This document shows positions 17,386 to 27,208 of a stretch of 64,000 bases of DNA, one piece after another. The DNA is from Labrenzia sp. THAF82 (GTDB taxonomy: Bacteria > Pseudomonadota > Alphaproteobacteria > Rhizobiales > Stappiaceae). Made by a program: the position numbers and the translations under genes. The stretch spans positions 190,001 to 254,000 of the forward strand of contig NZ_CP045354.1 of NCBI RefSeq assembly GCF_009363435.1, written 5' to 3'. A model generated the notes under the pieces. It worked only from the letters and a program-made list of their open reading frames with translations. It ran no database searches and was not told where the DNA came from. How positions within the stretch are numbered: position 1 is the stretch's first letter; each line of letters starts with the position of its first letter.

Positions 17386-18471
17386 ATGACCAACAACACC
17401 ATCAATCTGTCCCCCTCAGATCTCGCATTCGTTCCGTTTGTCAGCGTCGACAACATGATGCGCAACGTACGGTCCGTCGGCGTGGAAACCTTCATGCGTG
17501 GCCTTGCAGGATATATCGAAGAGGATTTCCTGCGCTGGGAAAGCTTCGACAAGAAGCCGCGCATTCCCGCACATGCCCCTGAAGGGGTGGTTGAGTTGAT
17601 GCCGACAAGCGATGGCAAGACTTTTGGCTTCAAGTATGTCAACGGTCATCCCGGCAACATGCGCGAGGGCCTGCAGACCGTGACCGGGTTCGGAGTGCTG
17701 TCGGATCTGGCAACGGGTTATCCTGTGCTGTTCACTGAAATGACCATCCTCACCGCATTGCGAACAGCTGCCAATTCAGCCCTGGCGGCCAAATACCTTG
17801 CACCAGAGGGATCGACAACCATGGCCGTGATCGGCAATGGCGCACAGTCCGACTTTCAGTGCCTGGCATTCAAGGACATGCTCGGTATCACAGAGATACG
17901 GGCTTACGACATCGACCATGGCGCCAGCATTCGGCTTGCGCGCAATCTCGCCAGTTCCGGGCTCAACGTCACCATCTGCAAAACACCTGAGGATGCGATC
18001 GAAGGTGCGGAGATCATCACAACGGTTACGGCCGACAAGCGTTACGCGACGATCCTGACTGACAACATGGTCGGCTCAGGCGTGCACATCAACGCGATCG
18101 GTGGCGATTGCCCAGGCAAGACAGAGTTGCACAAAGACATTCTGTTGCGATCTGACATTTTCGTCGAATTTCCCGAGCAGACCCGGATCGAAGGCGAATT
18201 GCAACAACTGGACGCCGATCACCCTGTCACCGAGCTCTGGCAAGTCTATGCCGGCAATGCGGAAGGTCGAACAGGCAAGGATCAGATCACCTTGTTCGAC
18301 AGCGTCGGGTTTGCGATAGAGGACTTTGCAGCGCTGCGTTATGTGCACGACATGCTGCCTCAGACAGGCCATTTCGAAAAACTGGACCTTCTTGCAGATC
18401 CGGATGACCCGCGCGATCTCTATGGCATGGTTTTGCGCTCTGGTGCCAATGGCGACAATCAGGCCGCCTGA
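17386..18471 (+). CDS. Ornithine cyclodeaminase
   Basis: NAD-dependent conversion of ornithine to proline and ammonia. 361 residues of the OCD/mu-crystallin family, with the substrate region FTEMTILTALRTAANS and the Rossmann loop AVIGNGAQSDFQ (about 145-156), then IGGDCPGKTELH. Directly after arginase in a two-gene unit under the divergent Lrp-type regulator. It ends 5 bases from the convergent pyrF stop. Confidence 0.93.
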   Translation: MTNNTINLSPSDLAFVPFVSVDNMMRNVRSVGVETFMRGLAGYIEEDFLRWESFDKKPRIPAHAPEGVVELMPTSDGKTFGFKYVNGHPGNMREGLQTVTGFGVLSDLATGYPVLFTEMTILTALRTAANSALAAKYLAPEGSTTMAVIGNGAQSDFQCLAFKDMLGITEIRAYDIDHGASIRLARNLASSGLNVTICKTPEDAIEGAEIITTVTADKRYATILTDNMVGSGVHINAIGGDCPGKTELHKDILLRSDIFVEFPEQTRIEGELQQLDADHPVTELWQVYAGNAEGRTGKDQITLFDSVGFAIEDFAALRYVHDMLPQTGHFEKLDLLADPDDPRDLYGMVLRSGANGDNQAA

Positions 18472-18476
18472 GCAGA

Positions 18477-19205
18477 TCAGCCAAGCGCACCTTCAATTTC
18501 CTGAACAACGGCGTCAGCAGCAGCACCCGGGTCATCAGCCTTGCTGATCGGGCGGCCGACAACCAGATAGTCGCTGCCTGCGCGGATGGCGTCTGCCGGG
18601 GTCATAACCCGGCGTTGATCGCCTGCCGCGCTGCCAGCGGGCCGGATGCCGGGTGTGACGATGACGAGTTCGTCTCCAAGGAGCACCCGCATCTTTTCAG
18701 CCTCAGTCGCGGCACAGACGATGCCTCCCATGCCCGCCGTACGGGCATCACGCGCCCGGCTCTCCACGACGTCGGCAAGCGGGCCGCGATACCCCGCCGC
18801 GACGAGATCGTCTTCATCCATCGAAGTCAGAACGGTGACCCCGAGAAGACACAGATTGGGGTTGCCTTCGGCCTGCAATCCCTTCACAGCCGCGCGCATG
18901 GTCTTCGGATACCCATGCAACGTCATGAAAGTCATGCCCATTTTGGCGACGTTTCGAACGGCCTTCTCGATCGTATTGTCAATGTCGTGCAGTTTGACAT
19001 CGAGGAAGATCTTCTTGCCGTCAGCAGCCAGATCGCGGGCAAACTCCAGGCCACCGGCGAATTGAAGCTCCATACCGATCTTGTAGACGCCGACCTTGCC
19101 TTCCGTTTTTTTTACCAGCTCTTCAGCTTCGCCAAGGGTCGGAACATCAACAGGCAACATCAGGCGATCGAGTGCGGAAGTCGGGGCAAAAGGGCTGGTT
19201 GGCAT
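18477..19205 (-). CDS. pyrF: Orotidine 5'-phosphate decarboxylase PyrF
   Basis: Last step of UMP synthesis. TIM barrel of 242 residues with the catalytic tetrad motif [12 protein letters not shown] and the phosphate-binding TPGIRPAG and [11 protein letters not shown]. The ATG has AGGA 8 bases upstream; a TTG two codons earlier is less likely. It stands alone on the minus strand after a perfect hairpin. Confidence 0.95.
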   Translation of the reverse strand: MPTSPFAPTSALDRLMLPVDVPTLGEAEELVKKTEGKVGVYKIGMELQFAGGLEFARDLAADGKKIFLDVKLHDIDNTIEKAVRNVAKMGMTFMTLHGYPKTMRAAVKGLQAEGNPNLCLLGVTVLTSMDEDDLVAAGYRGPLADVVESRARDARTAGMGGIVCAATEAEKMRVLLGDELVIVTPGIRPAGSAAGDQRRVMTPADAIRAGSDYLVVGRPISKADDPGAAADAVVQEIEGALG

Positions 19206-19230
19206 CGGCAAGATCCTTTTCTAACGGACA

Positions 19231-19259
19231 GGCGCCCCGTGCTTAGCACTAGGGGCGCC
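19231..19259. other. Strong GC hairpin between SDR gene and pyrF
   Basis: Perfect arms GGCGCCCC / GGGGCGCC enclosing an inner GTGC-TTA-GCAC stem. No T-run follows on the minus strand, so termination of the SDR transcript is possible but not certain. Confidence 0.5.
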
Positions 19260-19271
19260 GTTGTTCTACCG

Positions 19272-20120
19272 TCAGGGCTTGCCATCCTTCTCAAATTCGG
19301 CGAACGCCTCCTTGTAGTCGGCATGCCAGCGGCTCAAGGGTGGGCGATTTTCGATAATATCGCCGATGGCCCACTGCGCACGCCGTCGGTCACGAACGCT
19401 GTCGACGTCATTGTCCGGACAAAGGACGTAGAAATCTCCTGCCGACATTCTTTCGATGAAATAGTCGACCGTTTGCTCGCTCGTCCAGGCCGCATCAGGC
19501 TTTTCCGGGATGAAGGCGGCAATCATTCCGGTGTAGGTGAATCCGGGAACGAACAAGTGGACGGAGATCGGCGCAGCCTTTTCACGCAGCTCATGTGCCA
19601 ATTGCTCGCTAAGCACTTTAACCGCAGCCTTGGTGACATTGTAGCCCGGGTTGCCAGGAGGCGTCGTGATACCCTGCTTGGAAACGGTGTTGATGATGAC
19701 CGCCGGCCTTCCGGCATCGATCATGCGTTGTGTGAAGGCCTGGACACCGCGAAGAACACCAAAAAAGTTGATGTCCATCATCTGCGTCCAGTTTTCCATA
19801 CGATCCCAAGCTCCGGTCGGACGACTGATGCCGGCATTGTTCATCAGGATCGCCACCGGGCCCAGCTCGAACGCTTTGTCCGCGAGTGCTTCCACCTGTT
19901 TCGTATCCGACACATCGGTTTCAACAGCTTCAACAATCGCGCTCGATCCTGCCGCTTCGCGCACTCTTTCGACCGCCTCATCAAGTTGGTCGCCGGGCAA
20001 ATCTGCCAAAACCACACCAAGTCCGGCCTCTGCAAAGCGGATCGCGGCAACCAGACCGACGCCGCTTGCGGCCCCGGTCACCACAGCAAGACCACCCTCG
20101 GATATCGCTTCCCTGTACAT
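19272..20120 (-). CDS. Short-chain dehydrogenase/reductase
   Basis: NAD(P)-dependent oxidoreductase of the classical SDR family, 282 residues. Cofactor loop VVTGAASGVG near the N-terminus, NNAGIS, the catalytic Ser in NTVSKQG and the YNVTK pair. The ATG has AAGGGA 7 bases upstream; 30 open codons before it lack a good start. A C-terminal extension (about 235-282) is longer than in minimal SDRs. Divergent from hisB. Substrate unknown; no neighbouring gene suggests one. Confidence 0.88.
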   Translation of the reverse strand: MYREAISEGGLAVVTGAASGVGLVAAIRFAEAGLGVVLADLPGDQLDEAVERVREAAGSSAIVEAVETDVSDTKQVEALADKAFELGPVAILMNNAGISRPTGAWDRMENWTQMMDINFFGVLRGVQAFTQRMIDAGRPAVIINTVSKQGITTPPGNPGYNVTKAAVKVLSEQLAHELREKAAPISVHLFVPGFTYTGMIAAFIPEKPDAAWTSEQTVDYFIERMSAGDFYVLCPDNDVDSVRDRRRAQWAIGDIIENRPPLSRWHADYKEAFAEFEKDGKP

Positions 20121-20293
20121 GTCAAATTCCCTTGTGACTGGGCCATTGCCAACGGCAATTCGGTGGCCGATTGGTCCTTGGATCGTTCTTGTCGGCCTAT
20201 AGGACGACACCCGATGTCGACGTCGCTATTTCATTAGCCGCATCAGGCTGCTACAACACCGCCCGTTCCTCACCTTAGCAAGGACAGCAATCC

Positions 20294-20887
20294 ATGCGCA
20301 CAGCGAAAATATCGCGCGACACCAAAGAGACCCGCATCTCGGTCGAAATCAATCTGGACGGTACGGGCGCATATGACGTCAAGACCGGCGTCGGGTTCTT
20401 CGATCATATGCTGGAGCAGCTCTCGCGCCATTCGCTGATCGACATGCATGTCCGCGCCGAAGGCGACACGCACATCGATTTTCACCACACAGTGGAAGAC
20501 ACTGGAATAGCGCTTGGGCAGGCGATGTCATCTGCACTTGGCGATATGGCGGGCATCACGCGCTATGCGGATACGCATCTGGCAATGGACGAGGCTCTTA
20601 CCCGTTGTGCCCTCGATGTTTCCGGACGGCCTTTCCTGGTGTGGGATGTTGCCTTTGACCGGGACAAGGTCGGCGACTTCGATACGGAATTGTTTGAAGA
20701 GTTTTTTCGCGCATTCACCATGAATGCGGGCATCACTCTTCATATCGCCAATCTTTATGGCTCCAATTGTCACCATATCGCCGAAACCTGCTTCAAGGCC
20801 GTTGCGCGAAGCTTGCGCAAGGCTATGGAAATCGACCCGCGTCAGGCGGACAGGATACCGACAACCAAGGGCCAGCTTGGCGGCTAG
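20294..20887 (+). CDS. hisB: Imidazoleglycerol-phosphate dehydratase HisB
   Basis: Sixth step of histidine synthesis. 197 residues, monofunctional (no N-terminal phosphatase as in E. coli). The two metal-binding His-rich motifs are DFHHTVED and NCHHIAE, with [13 protein letters not shown] between the N-terminus and the first. It is the first gene of hisB-DUF2628-hisH-DUF1330-hisA-hisF-hisE. Confidence 0.96.
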   Translation: MRTAKISRDTKETRISVEINLDGTGAYDVKTGVGFFDHMLEQLSRHSLIDMHVRAEGDTHIDFHHTVEDTGIALGQAMSSALGDMAGITRYADTHLAMDEALTRCALDVSGRPFLVWDVAFDRDKVGDFDTELFEEFFRAFTMNAGITLHIANLYGSNCHHIAETCFKAVARSLRKAMEIDPRQADRIPTTKGQLGG

Positions 20888-20901
20888 GCAAGGACAAGTC
20901 C

Positions 20902-21411
20902 ATGAGCACTTACGTTGTGATGGCGCCGCCGGAATTTAACGATCTGGCAGGTGACCCGCTCCAGAGCGACCGGCTTGCCTTCGTTCCGGACGGATTTTCA
21001 GTGTTGGCCTTTCTGTTTTCGATCATCTGGATGCTGGTTCACCGTATGTGGCTGGTACTGCTCGGCTATCTGGGGATTGCGCTTGTCGTGGAACTTCTGG
21101 CGCTCGCCGTCAGTCCCGAGGCAACGGCGATCGCTGCATTTGTTGTTTCGATCCTCTTCGGCTTCGAAGCACAGGCACTTCGCCGTTGGTCGCTAGAGCG
21201 CAAGGGCTGGCGCGTGGTCGGAATTGTCGACGGTGTCAATCGCGCGGAGGCCGAGTTGCGCTTCCTGCACAAGGCAGCGGACCACCTGGCCCCGGAACCA
21301 GTCGTACAAAATGACCTGCAGCGAACCTCGCCCACACCAACGCCGATCGTCCCAAGGGTCGGCAGCGAACGTGTGGTCGGCCTGACGCTCGGTCCGGAGA
21401 TCCGTCAATGA
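20902..21411 (+). CDS. DUF2628 membrane protein in his cluster
   Basis: 169 residues. Hydrophobic segments near 35-80 and 85-100 ([15 protein letters not shown], then [20 protein letters not shown]), followed by [16 protein letters not shown], typical of DUF2628, and a Pro/Thr-rich C-terminal tail. Located 14 bases after hisB and overlapping hisH by 4 bases, so translationally coupled. The position inside the his operon is common in Rhizobiales; its role is unknown. Confidence 0.85.
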   Translation: MSTYVVMAPPEFNDLAGDPLQSDRLAFVPDGFSVLAFLFSIIWMLVHRMWLVLLGYLGIALVVELLALAVSPEATAIAAFVVSILFGFEAQALRRWSLERKGWRVVGIVDGVNRAEAELRFLHKAADHLAPEPVVQNDLQRTSPTPTPIVPRVGSERVVGLTLGPEIRQ

Positions 21412-22061
21412 CAATTGCAATTATCGACTATGGCTCGGGCAATCTTCGCTCGGCCGAGAAGGCCTTTGAGCGCGCGGCAAGATCGCACGCTCACGTACCT
21501 GATGTCTTCGTGACCTCAGATCCAGATCGAGTGCGAAAGGCCGACAGGATCGTACTTCCTGGCGTCGGCGCTTTTGCGGATTGCAAGCGCGGCTTGTGGG
21601 CCGTCGACGGTATGCCTGAGGCGCTTGAAGAAGCTGTGCGCCAAAACGGCAAACCATTCTTCGGCATCTGTGTCGGCATGCAGTTGATGGCTGCAAGAGG
21701 CCTCGAATTCGAAACGGTCAACGGTCTTGGCTGGGTCGAGGGAGACGTTTCTGCGATGGAACCTTCAGATCCATCCCTCAAGATACCGCATATGGGTTGG
21801 AACACGATCAATGTTGCAAACGGCGCGCATCCCGTTCTGAACGGAATTCAGACAGGACCAGACGGGCTGCATGCCTATTTCGTCCACTCCTACCACTTTG
21901 CCTGTGCCAACCAGACCGACTGCCTGGCGAGCTTCGACTATGCCGGCAGCTTTACGGCCATGGTGGCGAAAGACAACATGATCGGCACTCAGTTCCACCC
22001 GGAAAAAAGCCAACGGCTGGGCCTCGCCCTCATCGCGAATTTTCTGGAATGGACACCGTAA
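21408..22061 (+). CDS. hisH: Imidazole glycerol phosphate synthase glutaminase subunit HisH
   Basis: Class I glutamine amidotransferase supplying ammonia to HisF. 217 residues. Nucleophile Cys in [11 protein letters not shown], and His-Glu pair in TQFHPEKSQ. The start overlaps the DUF2628 gene (ATGA). Acts as a HisH-HisF heterodimer in the cytoplasm; hisF lies two genes downstream. Confidence 0.96.
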   Translation: MTIAIIDYGSGNLRSAEKAFERAARSHAHVPDVFVTSDPDRVRKADRIVLPGVGAFADCKRGLWAVDGMPEALEEAVRQNGKPFFGICVGMQLMAARGLEFETVNGLGWVEGDVSAMEPSDPSLKIPHMGWNTINVANGAHPVLNGIQTGPDGLHAYFVHSYHFACANQTDCLASFDYAGSFTAMVAKDNMIGTQFHPEKSQRLGLALIANFLEWTP

Positions 22062-22080
22062 CAACTGCTTGGAGGATCCG

Positions 22081-22368
22081 ATGAGCAAGGGATACTGGAT
22101 TGCCCGCGTCGATGTGCATGACGCGCAGAACTATCCGAAGTATGTCGAAACAGCGAAGCCTGCGTTCGAGCGCTTTGGGGCGAACTTCCTTGCGCGCGGT
22201 GGTACGACCAACGCAATCGAAGGACCGGGAAGGGCCAGAAACGTCGTGATCGAGTTTCCGAGCTTTCAGCATGCGGTCGATTGCTACAATTCACCCGAGT
22301 ATCAGGAAGCGGTGAAAATCCGTCAGCAATATGCCGATGGCGAAATCGTCATCGTGGAAGGAATTTAA
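22081..22368 (+). CDS. DUF1330 family protein
   Basis: 95-residue dimeric alpha-beta barrel type protein. Typical features are [18 protein letters not shown] at the N-terminus and [20 protein letters not shown] toward the end. GGAGG 5 bases before the ATG. It sits between hisH and hisA with short gaps, so it is part of the operon. Members of this family have no established biochemical role. Confidence 0.88.
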   Translation: MSKGYWIARVDVHDAQNYPKYVETAKPAFERFGANFLARGGTTNAIEGPGRARNVVIEFPSFQHAVDCYNSPEYQEAVKIRQQYADGEIVIVEGI

Positions 22369-22373
22369 GTAGT

Positions 22374-23117
22374 ATGATCCTGTTTCCCGCCATCGACTTG
22401 AAAGATGGTCAATGTGTGCGTTTGAAGCTCGGCGACATGGACCAGGCGACCGTTTTCAATGACGATCCGGGCGCTCAGGCGAAGTCTTTCGAGGACCAGG
22501 GCTTTGAGTGGCTTCACGTGGTCGACCTCAACGGCGCCTTTGCCGGTGAGAGCGTCAACGGAGCTGCGGTCGATGCCATCTTGTCCTCGACGTCAAATCC
22601 GGTGCAACTCGGCGGCGGAATCAGGACATTGGACCACATCGAAACCTGGCTTTCGAAAGGCATCACGCGGGTCATTTTGGGAACCGTTGCCGTGCGTGAC
22701 CCCGGTCTTGTCAAGGACGCCTGCCGCAGGTTTCCGGGAAAGATCGCCGTCGGCATTGATGCCAAGGGCGGCTATGTTGCCGTTGAAGGCTGGGCTGAAA
22801 CCTCCGAGCTGACCGCTGTCGCTCTTGCCAGACAGTTTGAAGATGCCGGTGTATCGGCGATCATCTACACGGATATCGATCGGGACGGAGTCCTCAAGGG
22901 CCTTAACATTCCATCCACGCTGGACCTGGCCAACGCAGTTTCCATCCCGGTCATTGCTTCGGGAGGACTCGCCTCCATTGAGGACATTCATCGCCTGCTG
23001 GAGCCAGACTGCGCCATTCTGGAAGGTGCAATTTCCGGACGGGCGCTTTATGACGGCAGACTGGATCCGGCGGAAACCATGTCGCTGATCCTTGCAGAGC
23101 GGAGCAAAGCATCATGA
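22374..23117 (+). CDS. hisA: HisA isomerase (ProFAR isomerase)
   Basis: Amadori isomerisation of ProFAR to PRFAR in histidine synthesis. TIM barrel of 247 residues. Catalytic Asp residues in FPAIDLKDG and YTDIDRDG, with phosphate-binding VIASGGLAS and [12 protein letters not shown]. The stop overlaps the hisF start by 4 bases. Confidence 0.96.
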   Translation: MILFPAIDLKDGQCVRLKLGDMDQATVFNDDPGAQAKSFEDQGFEWLHVVDLNGAFAGESVNGAAVDAILSSTSNPVQLGGGIRTLDHIETWLSKGITRVILGTVAVRDPGLVKDACRRFPGKIAVGIDAKGGYVAVEGWAETSELTAVALARQFEDAGVSAIIYTDIDRDGVLKGLNIPSTLDLANAVSIPVIASGGLASIEDIHRLLEPDCAILEGAISGRALYDGRLDPAETMSLILAERSKAS

Positions 23118-23893
23118 GCCTGAAAGCCCGTGTCATTCCGTGCCTGGACGTCAAGGACGGCCGCGTCGTCAAAGGCGTCAATTTCGTCGACCTGATTGAT
23201 GCCGGCGACCCGGTTGAAGCCGCCAAAGCCTATGATGCTGCGGGTGCCGACGAACTCTGCTTCCTCGACATCACCGCGAGCCATGAGGGCCGCGACACGA
23301 TTTTTGACGTTGTCCGGCGGACCGCAGAGGCTTGTTTCATGCCGGTGACGGTCGGTGGCGGCGTACGTTCGGTGGAAGACATCCGCAAATTGCTGATTGC
23401 CGGCGCGGACAAAGTGTCGATCAACACTGCCGCGGTGAAGAACCCGGACTTCGTGCGCGAGGCGGCCGAAAAATTCGGTGCACAGTGCATCGTGGTGTCA
23501 ATCGATGCCAAACAGGTCAACGAACCCGGCACTCCCGAGAAATTCGAGATCTTCACACATGGTGGCCGCACGCCGACCGGGATCGATGCAATCGAGTTCG
23601 CCAGGAAAGTGGTTGACCTGGGCGCAGGAGAACTGCTGGTCACGTCGATGGATCGAGACGGTACAAAGGCCGGTTACAATATTGCCCTGACCAGGGCGAT
23701 TGCCGATGCTGTGCCCGTTCCCGTCATTGCATCGGGAGGTGTCGGCAATCTAGACCACATGGTCGAAGGCGTGCGGGACGGGCATGCGACCGCCGTACTG
23801 GCGGCATCGATTTTCCATTTTGGCGAACACACTATCCACGACGCCAAGCAATATATGAGCGATGCAGGCATCCCCATGCGTCTCGATGCCTGA
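23114..23893 (+). CDS. hisF: Imidazole glycerol phosphate synthase cyclase subunit HisF
   Basis: Cyclase that uses ammonia from HisH to form imidazole glycerol phosphate and AICAR. TIM barrel of 259 residues with catalytic Asp in [14 protein letters not shown] and in VVSIDAKQ. Also [13 protein letters not shown] and [13 protein letters not shown]. Coupled to hisA by a 4-base overlap. Confidence 0.97.
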   Translation: MSLKARVIPCLDVKDGRVVKGVNFVDLIDAGDPVEAAKAYDAAGADELCFLDITASHEGRDTIFDVVRRTAEACFMPVTVGGGVRSVEDIRKLLIAGADKVSINTAAVKNPDFVREAAEKFGAQCIVVSIDAKQVNEPGTPEKFEIFTHGGRTPTGIDAIEFARKVVDLGAGELLVTSMDRDGTKAGYNIALTRAIADAVPVPVIASGGVGNLDHMVEGVRDGHATAVLAASIFHFGEHTIHDAKQYMSDAGIPMRLDA

Positions 23894-23916
23894 CCTTGCC
23901 CTTAGGACATAGCCCA

Positions 23917-24240
23917 ATGACCGACTTCACTTTGGAAGATCTTGACGCCATTATCGCTAGCCGTGCCAAGAGCAGCGATGAAACGTCCTATACGCAGAAG
24001 CTGGTCAGGAAGGGCGTTGCCAAATGCGCCCAGAAACTGGGGGAAGAGGCCGTCGAGGCAGCTATTGCTGCCGTTCAGGAAGACCGGAAGGAATTGACGG
24101 CAGAGGCCGCCGATCTGCTTTATCATTTGTTGGTGGTTTTGAACGTATCTGAAGTTCCGTTGAAGGATGTCATGTCGGAACTTGCCGGCCGCACAGGCCA
24201 AACAGGACTTGAGGAGAAGGCATCGCGGCCTAGGGAATAA
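23917..24240 (+). CDS. hisE: Phosphoribosyl-ATP pyrophosphatase HisE
   Basis: Second step of histidine synthesis, removing pyrophosphate from phosphoribosyl-ATP. 107 residues of the MazG-like all-alpha fold with the metal-binding [10 protein letters not shown] and [11 protein letters not shown]. Monofunctional: the HisI domain is not fused. The ATG before TDFTLEDL is chosen; an upstream in-frame ATG seven codons earlier is less likely. Confidence 0.95.
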   Translation: MTDFTLEDLDAIIASRAKSSDETSYTQKLVRKGVAKCAQKLGEEAVEAAIAAVQEDRKELTAEAADLLYHLLVVLNVSEVPLKDVMSELAGRTGQTGLEEKASRPRE

Positions 24241-24285
24241 CCTCCGGAGACGCTGGAAAGCCGCGCTGCAGGGACTGCGAAGACG

Positions 24286-25251
24286 ATGGATCAGAAAGTC
24301 GCAACAGCCCTGGACATGGATTTGTCCCCCTACCGGGTGTTCACTGAGCGCCAGTGGGCGAAGTTGCGTGCCGACACACCCATGACGCTTAGCGAACATG
24401 AGGTTGCGCAGCTGCAAGGTCTGAACGCGCCTGTGTCGATGGAACAGGTAGAAACCATCTATCTGCCACTTTCCCGGCTGCTCGCCTTCTATGCCGAGGC
24501 TACCGTCAGGATCCACCAGGCGACACAGGAGTTTTTGGGTCACCGGGAGAACAAGACGCCGTTCATCATCGGCGTGGCCGGATCGGTTTCGGTTGGCAAA
24601 TCCACGACTTCCCGCGTGCTTCGTGAATTGCTTGCAAGATGGCCTGCAAGCCCCAAGGTCGACTTGATCACCACAGATGGCTTTCTCTTTCCCAATGCCA
24701 TATTGGAATCTGAAGGTCTGATGAGCAAAAAAGGCTTTCCTGAAAGCTTCGACCGGCCGCGGCTTCTAAAGTTTCTCTCAGACATCAAGGCTGCCAAGCG
24801 CAACGTACGTGCACCGGTCTATTCCCACTTCTATTATGATGTCATGCCCGGTCACGCGGTCACGGTGGACCGTCCCGACATCTTGATTGTCGAAGGTCTG
24901 AACGTATTGCAGACACGTGAACTGCCGAAAGACGGCAGAGCTGTGCCGTTCGTGTCCGATTTCTTCGACTTTTCCGTTTATATCGATGCGGATGAGGATC
25001 TTCTGCGCAAATGGTACGTCGATCGCTTCATGCGACTTCGTGAGACCGCGTTCCGCGATCCAAGTTCTTATTTTCACAAGTACTCGCGCATAACGGACGA
25101 GGAAGCGTTGGCGACAGGCGACCGGATCTGGACTGAGATCAACCTGGTCAATCTGCGCGAAAATATTTTGCCGACGCGTCCAAGGGCCGACCTGATCCTG
25201 AGCAAGAATGCCAGTCACCACATTTCGAAAGTGGCCCTTCGCAAGGTCTAG
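24286..25251 (+). CDS. coaA: Type I pantothenate kinase CoaA
   Basis: First step of coenzyme A synthesis. 321 residues. Walker A loop [15 protein letters not shown] (about 93-107), followed by [11 protein letters not shown] and [10 protein letters not shown]. Follows hisE by 45 bases, the usual hisE-coaA order, and ends at a bidirectional terminator. Feedback by CoA is known for the family. Confidence 0.96.
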   Translation: MDQKVATALDMDLSPYRVFTERQWAKLRADTPMTLSEHEVAQLQGLNAPVSMEQVETIYLPLSRLLAFYAEATVRIHQATQEFLGHRENKTPFIIGVAGSVSVGKSTTSRVLRELLARWPASPKVDLITTDGFLFPNAILESEGLMSKKGFPESFDRPRLLKFLSDIKAAKRNVRAPVYSHFYYDVMPGHAVTVDRPDILIVEGLNVLQTRELPKDGRAVPFVSDFFDFSVYIDADEDLLRKWYVDRFMRLRETAFRDPSSYFHKYSRITDEEALATGDRIWTEINLVNLRENILPTRPRADLILSKNASHHISKVALRKV

Positions 25252-25273
25252 GTTTTTCAGATATCAAAACGAA

Positions 25274-25314
25274 AACACCCGCGGCTGAATTGGCCGCGGG
25301 CGATTGTTGTTTCA
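25274..25314. terminator. Bidirectional terminator between coaA and chemoreceptor gene
   Basis: Perfect 8-base stem CCCGCGGC / GCCGCGGG with a 7-base loop, flanked by T-rich sequence on both strands. Confidence 0.8.
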
Positions 25315-25329
25315 GATAGAAGCGTTTTG

Positions 25330-27033
25330 TCAGGCAGCTTCGTTCCGTTGCGCGGTAAGCTCGCGCACGGTGTCGAGGAACGAGGTCACCTTGCCACGGA
25401 GATCGCTTGCATTGGTTTCAAGGTCACCGGCTGCAACGTCAACGGTCTGAGCAGCTTCCTTGGTGTTGCCTGCAGCGTCCGAAACACCCTGGATGGTGCT
25501 GCTGACCTCAACCGAGCTTTGCGATGCCTGCTGTGCGTTTTCCGCGATTTCCTGTGTCGCCGCACCCTGCTCATCCACGGCTGCAGCGATGGACGATGCA
25601 ATCTCGTTCATGTTGTTGATGATTTCGGTCACCGATCCGATCGCACCGGCGGCCTGTTCGGTTTCGCCCTGGATCGCGGAGATCTGGCTGGAGATTTCTT
25701 CCGTTGCCTTGGACGTCTGTGTGGCCAGTTCTTTCACTTCCGCAGCAACAACCGCGAAGCCTTTGCCCGCCTCACCAGCGCGCGCGGCCTCGATCGTCGC
25801 ATTGAGCGCCAGCAGATTGGTCTGTTCAGCAATCGCCTGAATGAGCGTGACGACCTCGCCGATCCGGCCCGCAGCCTCAGAAAGGCCATGCATGCGCTCG
25901 TTGGTTGCCTCGGCTTCTTCGGCCGCCTTGGCAGCAATTTCGCTGGAGGACTGGACCTGACGACGGATCTCGTTGACCGAGGCTGACAGTTCTTCTGCAG
26001 CCGCCGCAACTGTTTCCACATTGCTGGAAGCCTGCGTGGAAGAGCTGGAGACAACAGTCGACTTTTCCGTTGTTTGTTCGGCACCGACCATCATGTCGGA
26101 TGATGCCGATTTCAGGCGGTTCACAGACGTTTCGATTGTCTGCATCAGACCGGTGATCTGATTGTCGAAATCCTGACTGATGTCGCGGACCTGTTCACCG
26201 GTTCTTGCCGCGATCTCGCGAGCTTCATGCTGGTGGATCTCAAGTTCCTTGCGTTCGGTTTCATTGGCAACAAAGACCTGCATGGCGGTCGCCATCTTGC
26301 CGATTTCGTCGCCACGATCCGCGCCTTCAACAACGATGTTTGTATCGCCTTCTGCGAGCGTCCCCATATTGGCGGTCAATGCGCGCAACGGGCTGACGGT
26401 CTGACGAACGGCTACCATGGCGATGGCAATAGCGATTGCAGCACCGATCAATGCCAGCGTGATGATTTTGGTCGCTGCGCTCCAATATGCTGCATCCAGA
26501 TCATCAATGTATACGCCCGTTCCAACCATCCAGTTCCAGGCGTTAAAACCTTCACCCCAGCCGTATTTTTCGATTGGGACTTCACTGTTTGCACGCGGCC
26601 AATAGTAAAGCAGCGGGGCACCACCGGCTTTGGCGTGACCGATGAGTTCTTCAACAATCTTGACTCCGGTTTTGTCTTTGAAGTCAATCATATTGGTGCC
26701 GTTCAGCGACGTTTTCGGATGCACAAGATTGGTGCCGTCAAAGTCGTAAACGTAAACGTAGTTGTTGCCTTCGAAGCGGATTGCTCCGATGGCAGCTTTC
26801 GCAGCGATCTGAGCTTCTTCGCGTGTCATGTCGCCGGCTTTCTCCAACTCATGAAAGTGAGCTGCGATTGAGACGGCGCTATCCGAAATGTCTTCGATTT
26901 TTTTGAGACGTTCGGTGAACATCGCTGAATAGAGACTATTCAGACTAACTGCACAGATTGCGACTGTGAAAACGAGGATCGTCGCGATGGGGAGGCTAAT
27001 TTTCCACGTGATGGGCCAGCGAGAGAAGGACAT
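25330..27033 (-). CDS. Methyl-accepting chemotaxis protein with single Cache domain
   Basis: Inner-membrane chemoreceptor of about 567 residues: first membrane segment about 12-32, periplasmic single Cache (sCache_2-like) domain about 35-185 with [15 protein letters not shown] and [18 protein letters not shown], second membrane segment about 190-212, HAMP about 213-265, then a signalling domain. The hairpin tip is [20 protein letters not shown]. No clear C-terminal CheR-binding pentapeptide (ends RNEAA). Such Cache domains often sense small carboxylates. The ATG was chosen; a TTG two codons upstream has better ribosome-binding-site spacing. Confidence 0.93.
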   Translation of the reverse strand: MSFSRWPITWKISLPIATILVFTVAICAVSLNSLYSAMFTERLKKIEDISDSAVSIAAHFHELEKAGDMTREEAQIAAKAAIGAIRFEGNNYVYVYDFDGTNLVHPKTSLNGTNMIDFKDKTGVKIVEELIGHAKAGGAPLLYYWPRANSEVPIEKYGWGEGFNAWNWMVGTGVYIDDLDAAYWSAATKIITLALIGAAIAIAIAMVAVRQTVSPLRALTANMGTLAEGDTNIVVEGADRGDEIGKMATAMQVFVANETERKELEIHQHEAREIAARTGEQVRDISQDFDNQITGLMQTIETSVNRLKSASSDMMVGAEQTTEKSTVVSSSSTQASSNVETVAAAAEELSASVNEIRRQVQSSSEIAAKAAEEAEATNERMHGLSEAAGRIGEVVTLIQAIAEQTNLLALNATIEAARAGEAGKGFAVVAAEVKELATQTSKATEEISSQISAIQGETEQAAGAIGSVTEIINNMNEIASSIAAAVDEQGAATQEIAENAQQASQSSVEVSSTIQGVSDAAGNTKEAAQTVDVAAGDLETNASDLRGKVTSFLDTVRELTAQRNEAA

Positions 27034-27208
27034 GATCAATTGATTCCTTTTGTAGGATTACAAACAGAATCAATTCAAAACTTGACCAATTGCTTAATCG
27101 CAGTGCAACAAAATCGCCAAATTTTGCTTTATCGACAATCGCTACGAATTACTACTGAGATTTTCTTCTCGTATTAGTAGATCAGTCTTCCAATACACCT
27201 TTTAGTAC

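Noticed and set aside
18615..20237. 540-codon plus-strand ORF across pyrF and the SDR gene
   Set aside because: Long open frame caused by GC-rich antisense; both minus-strand genes have unmistakable motifs and the ORF has none.
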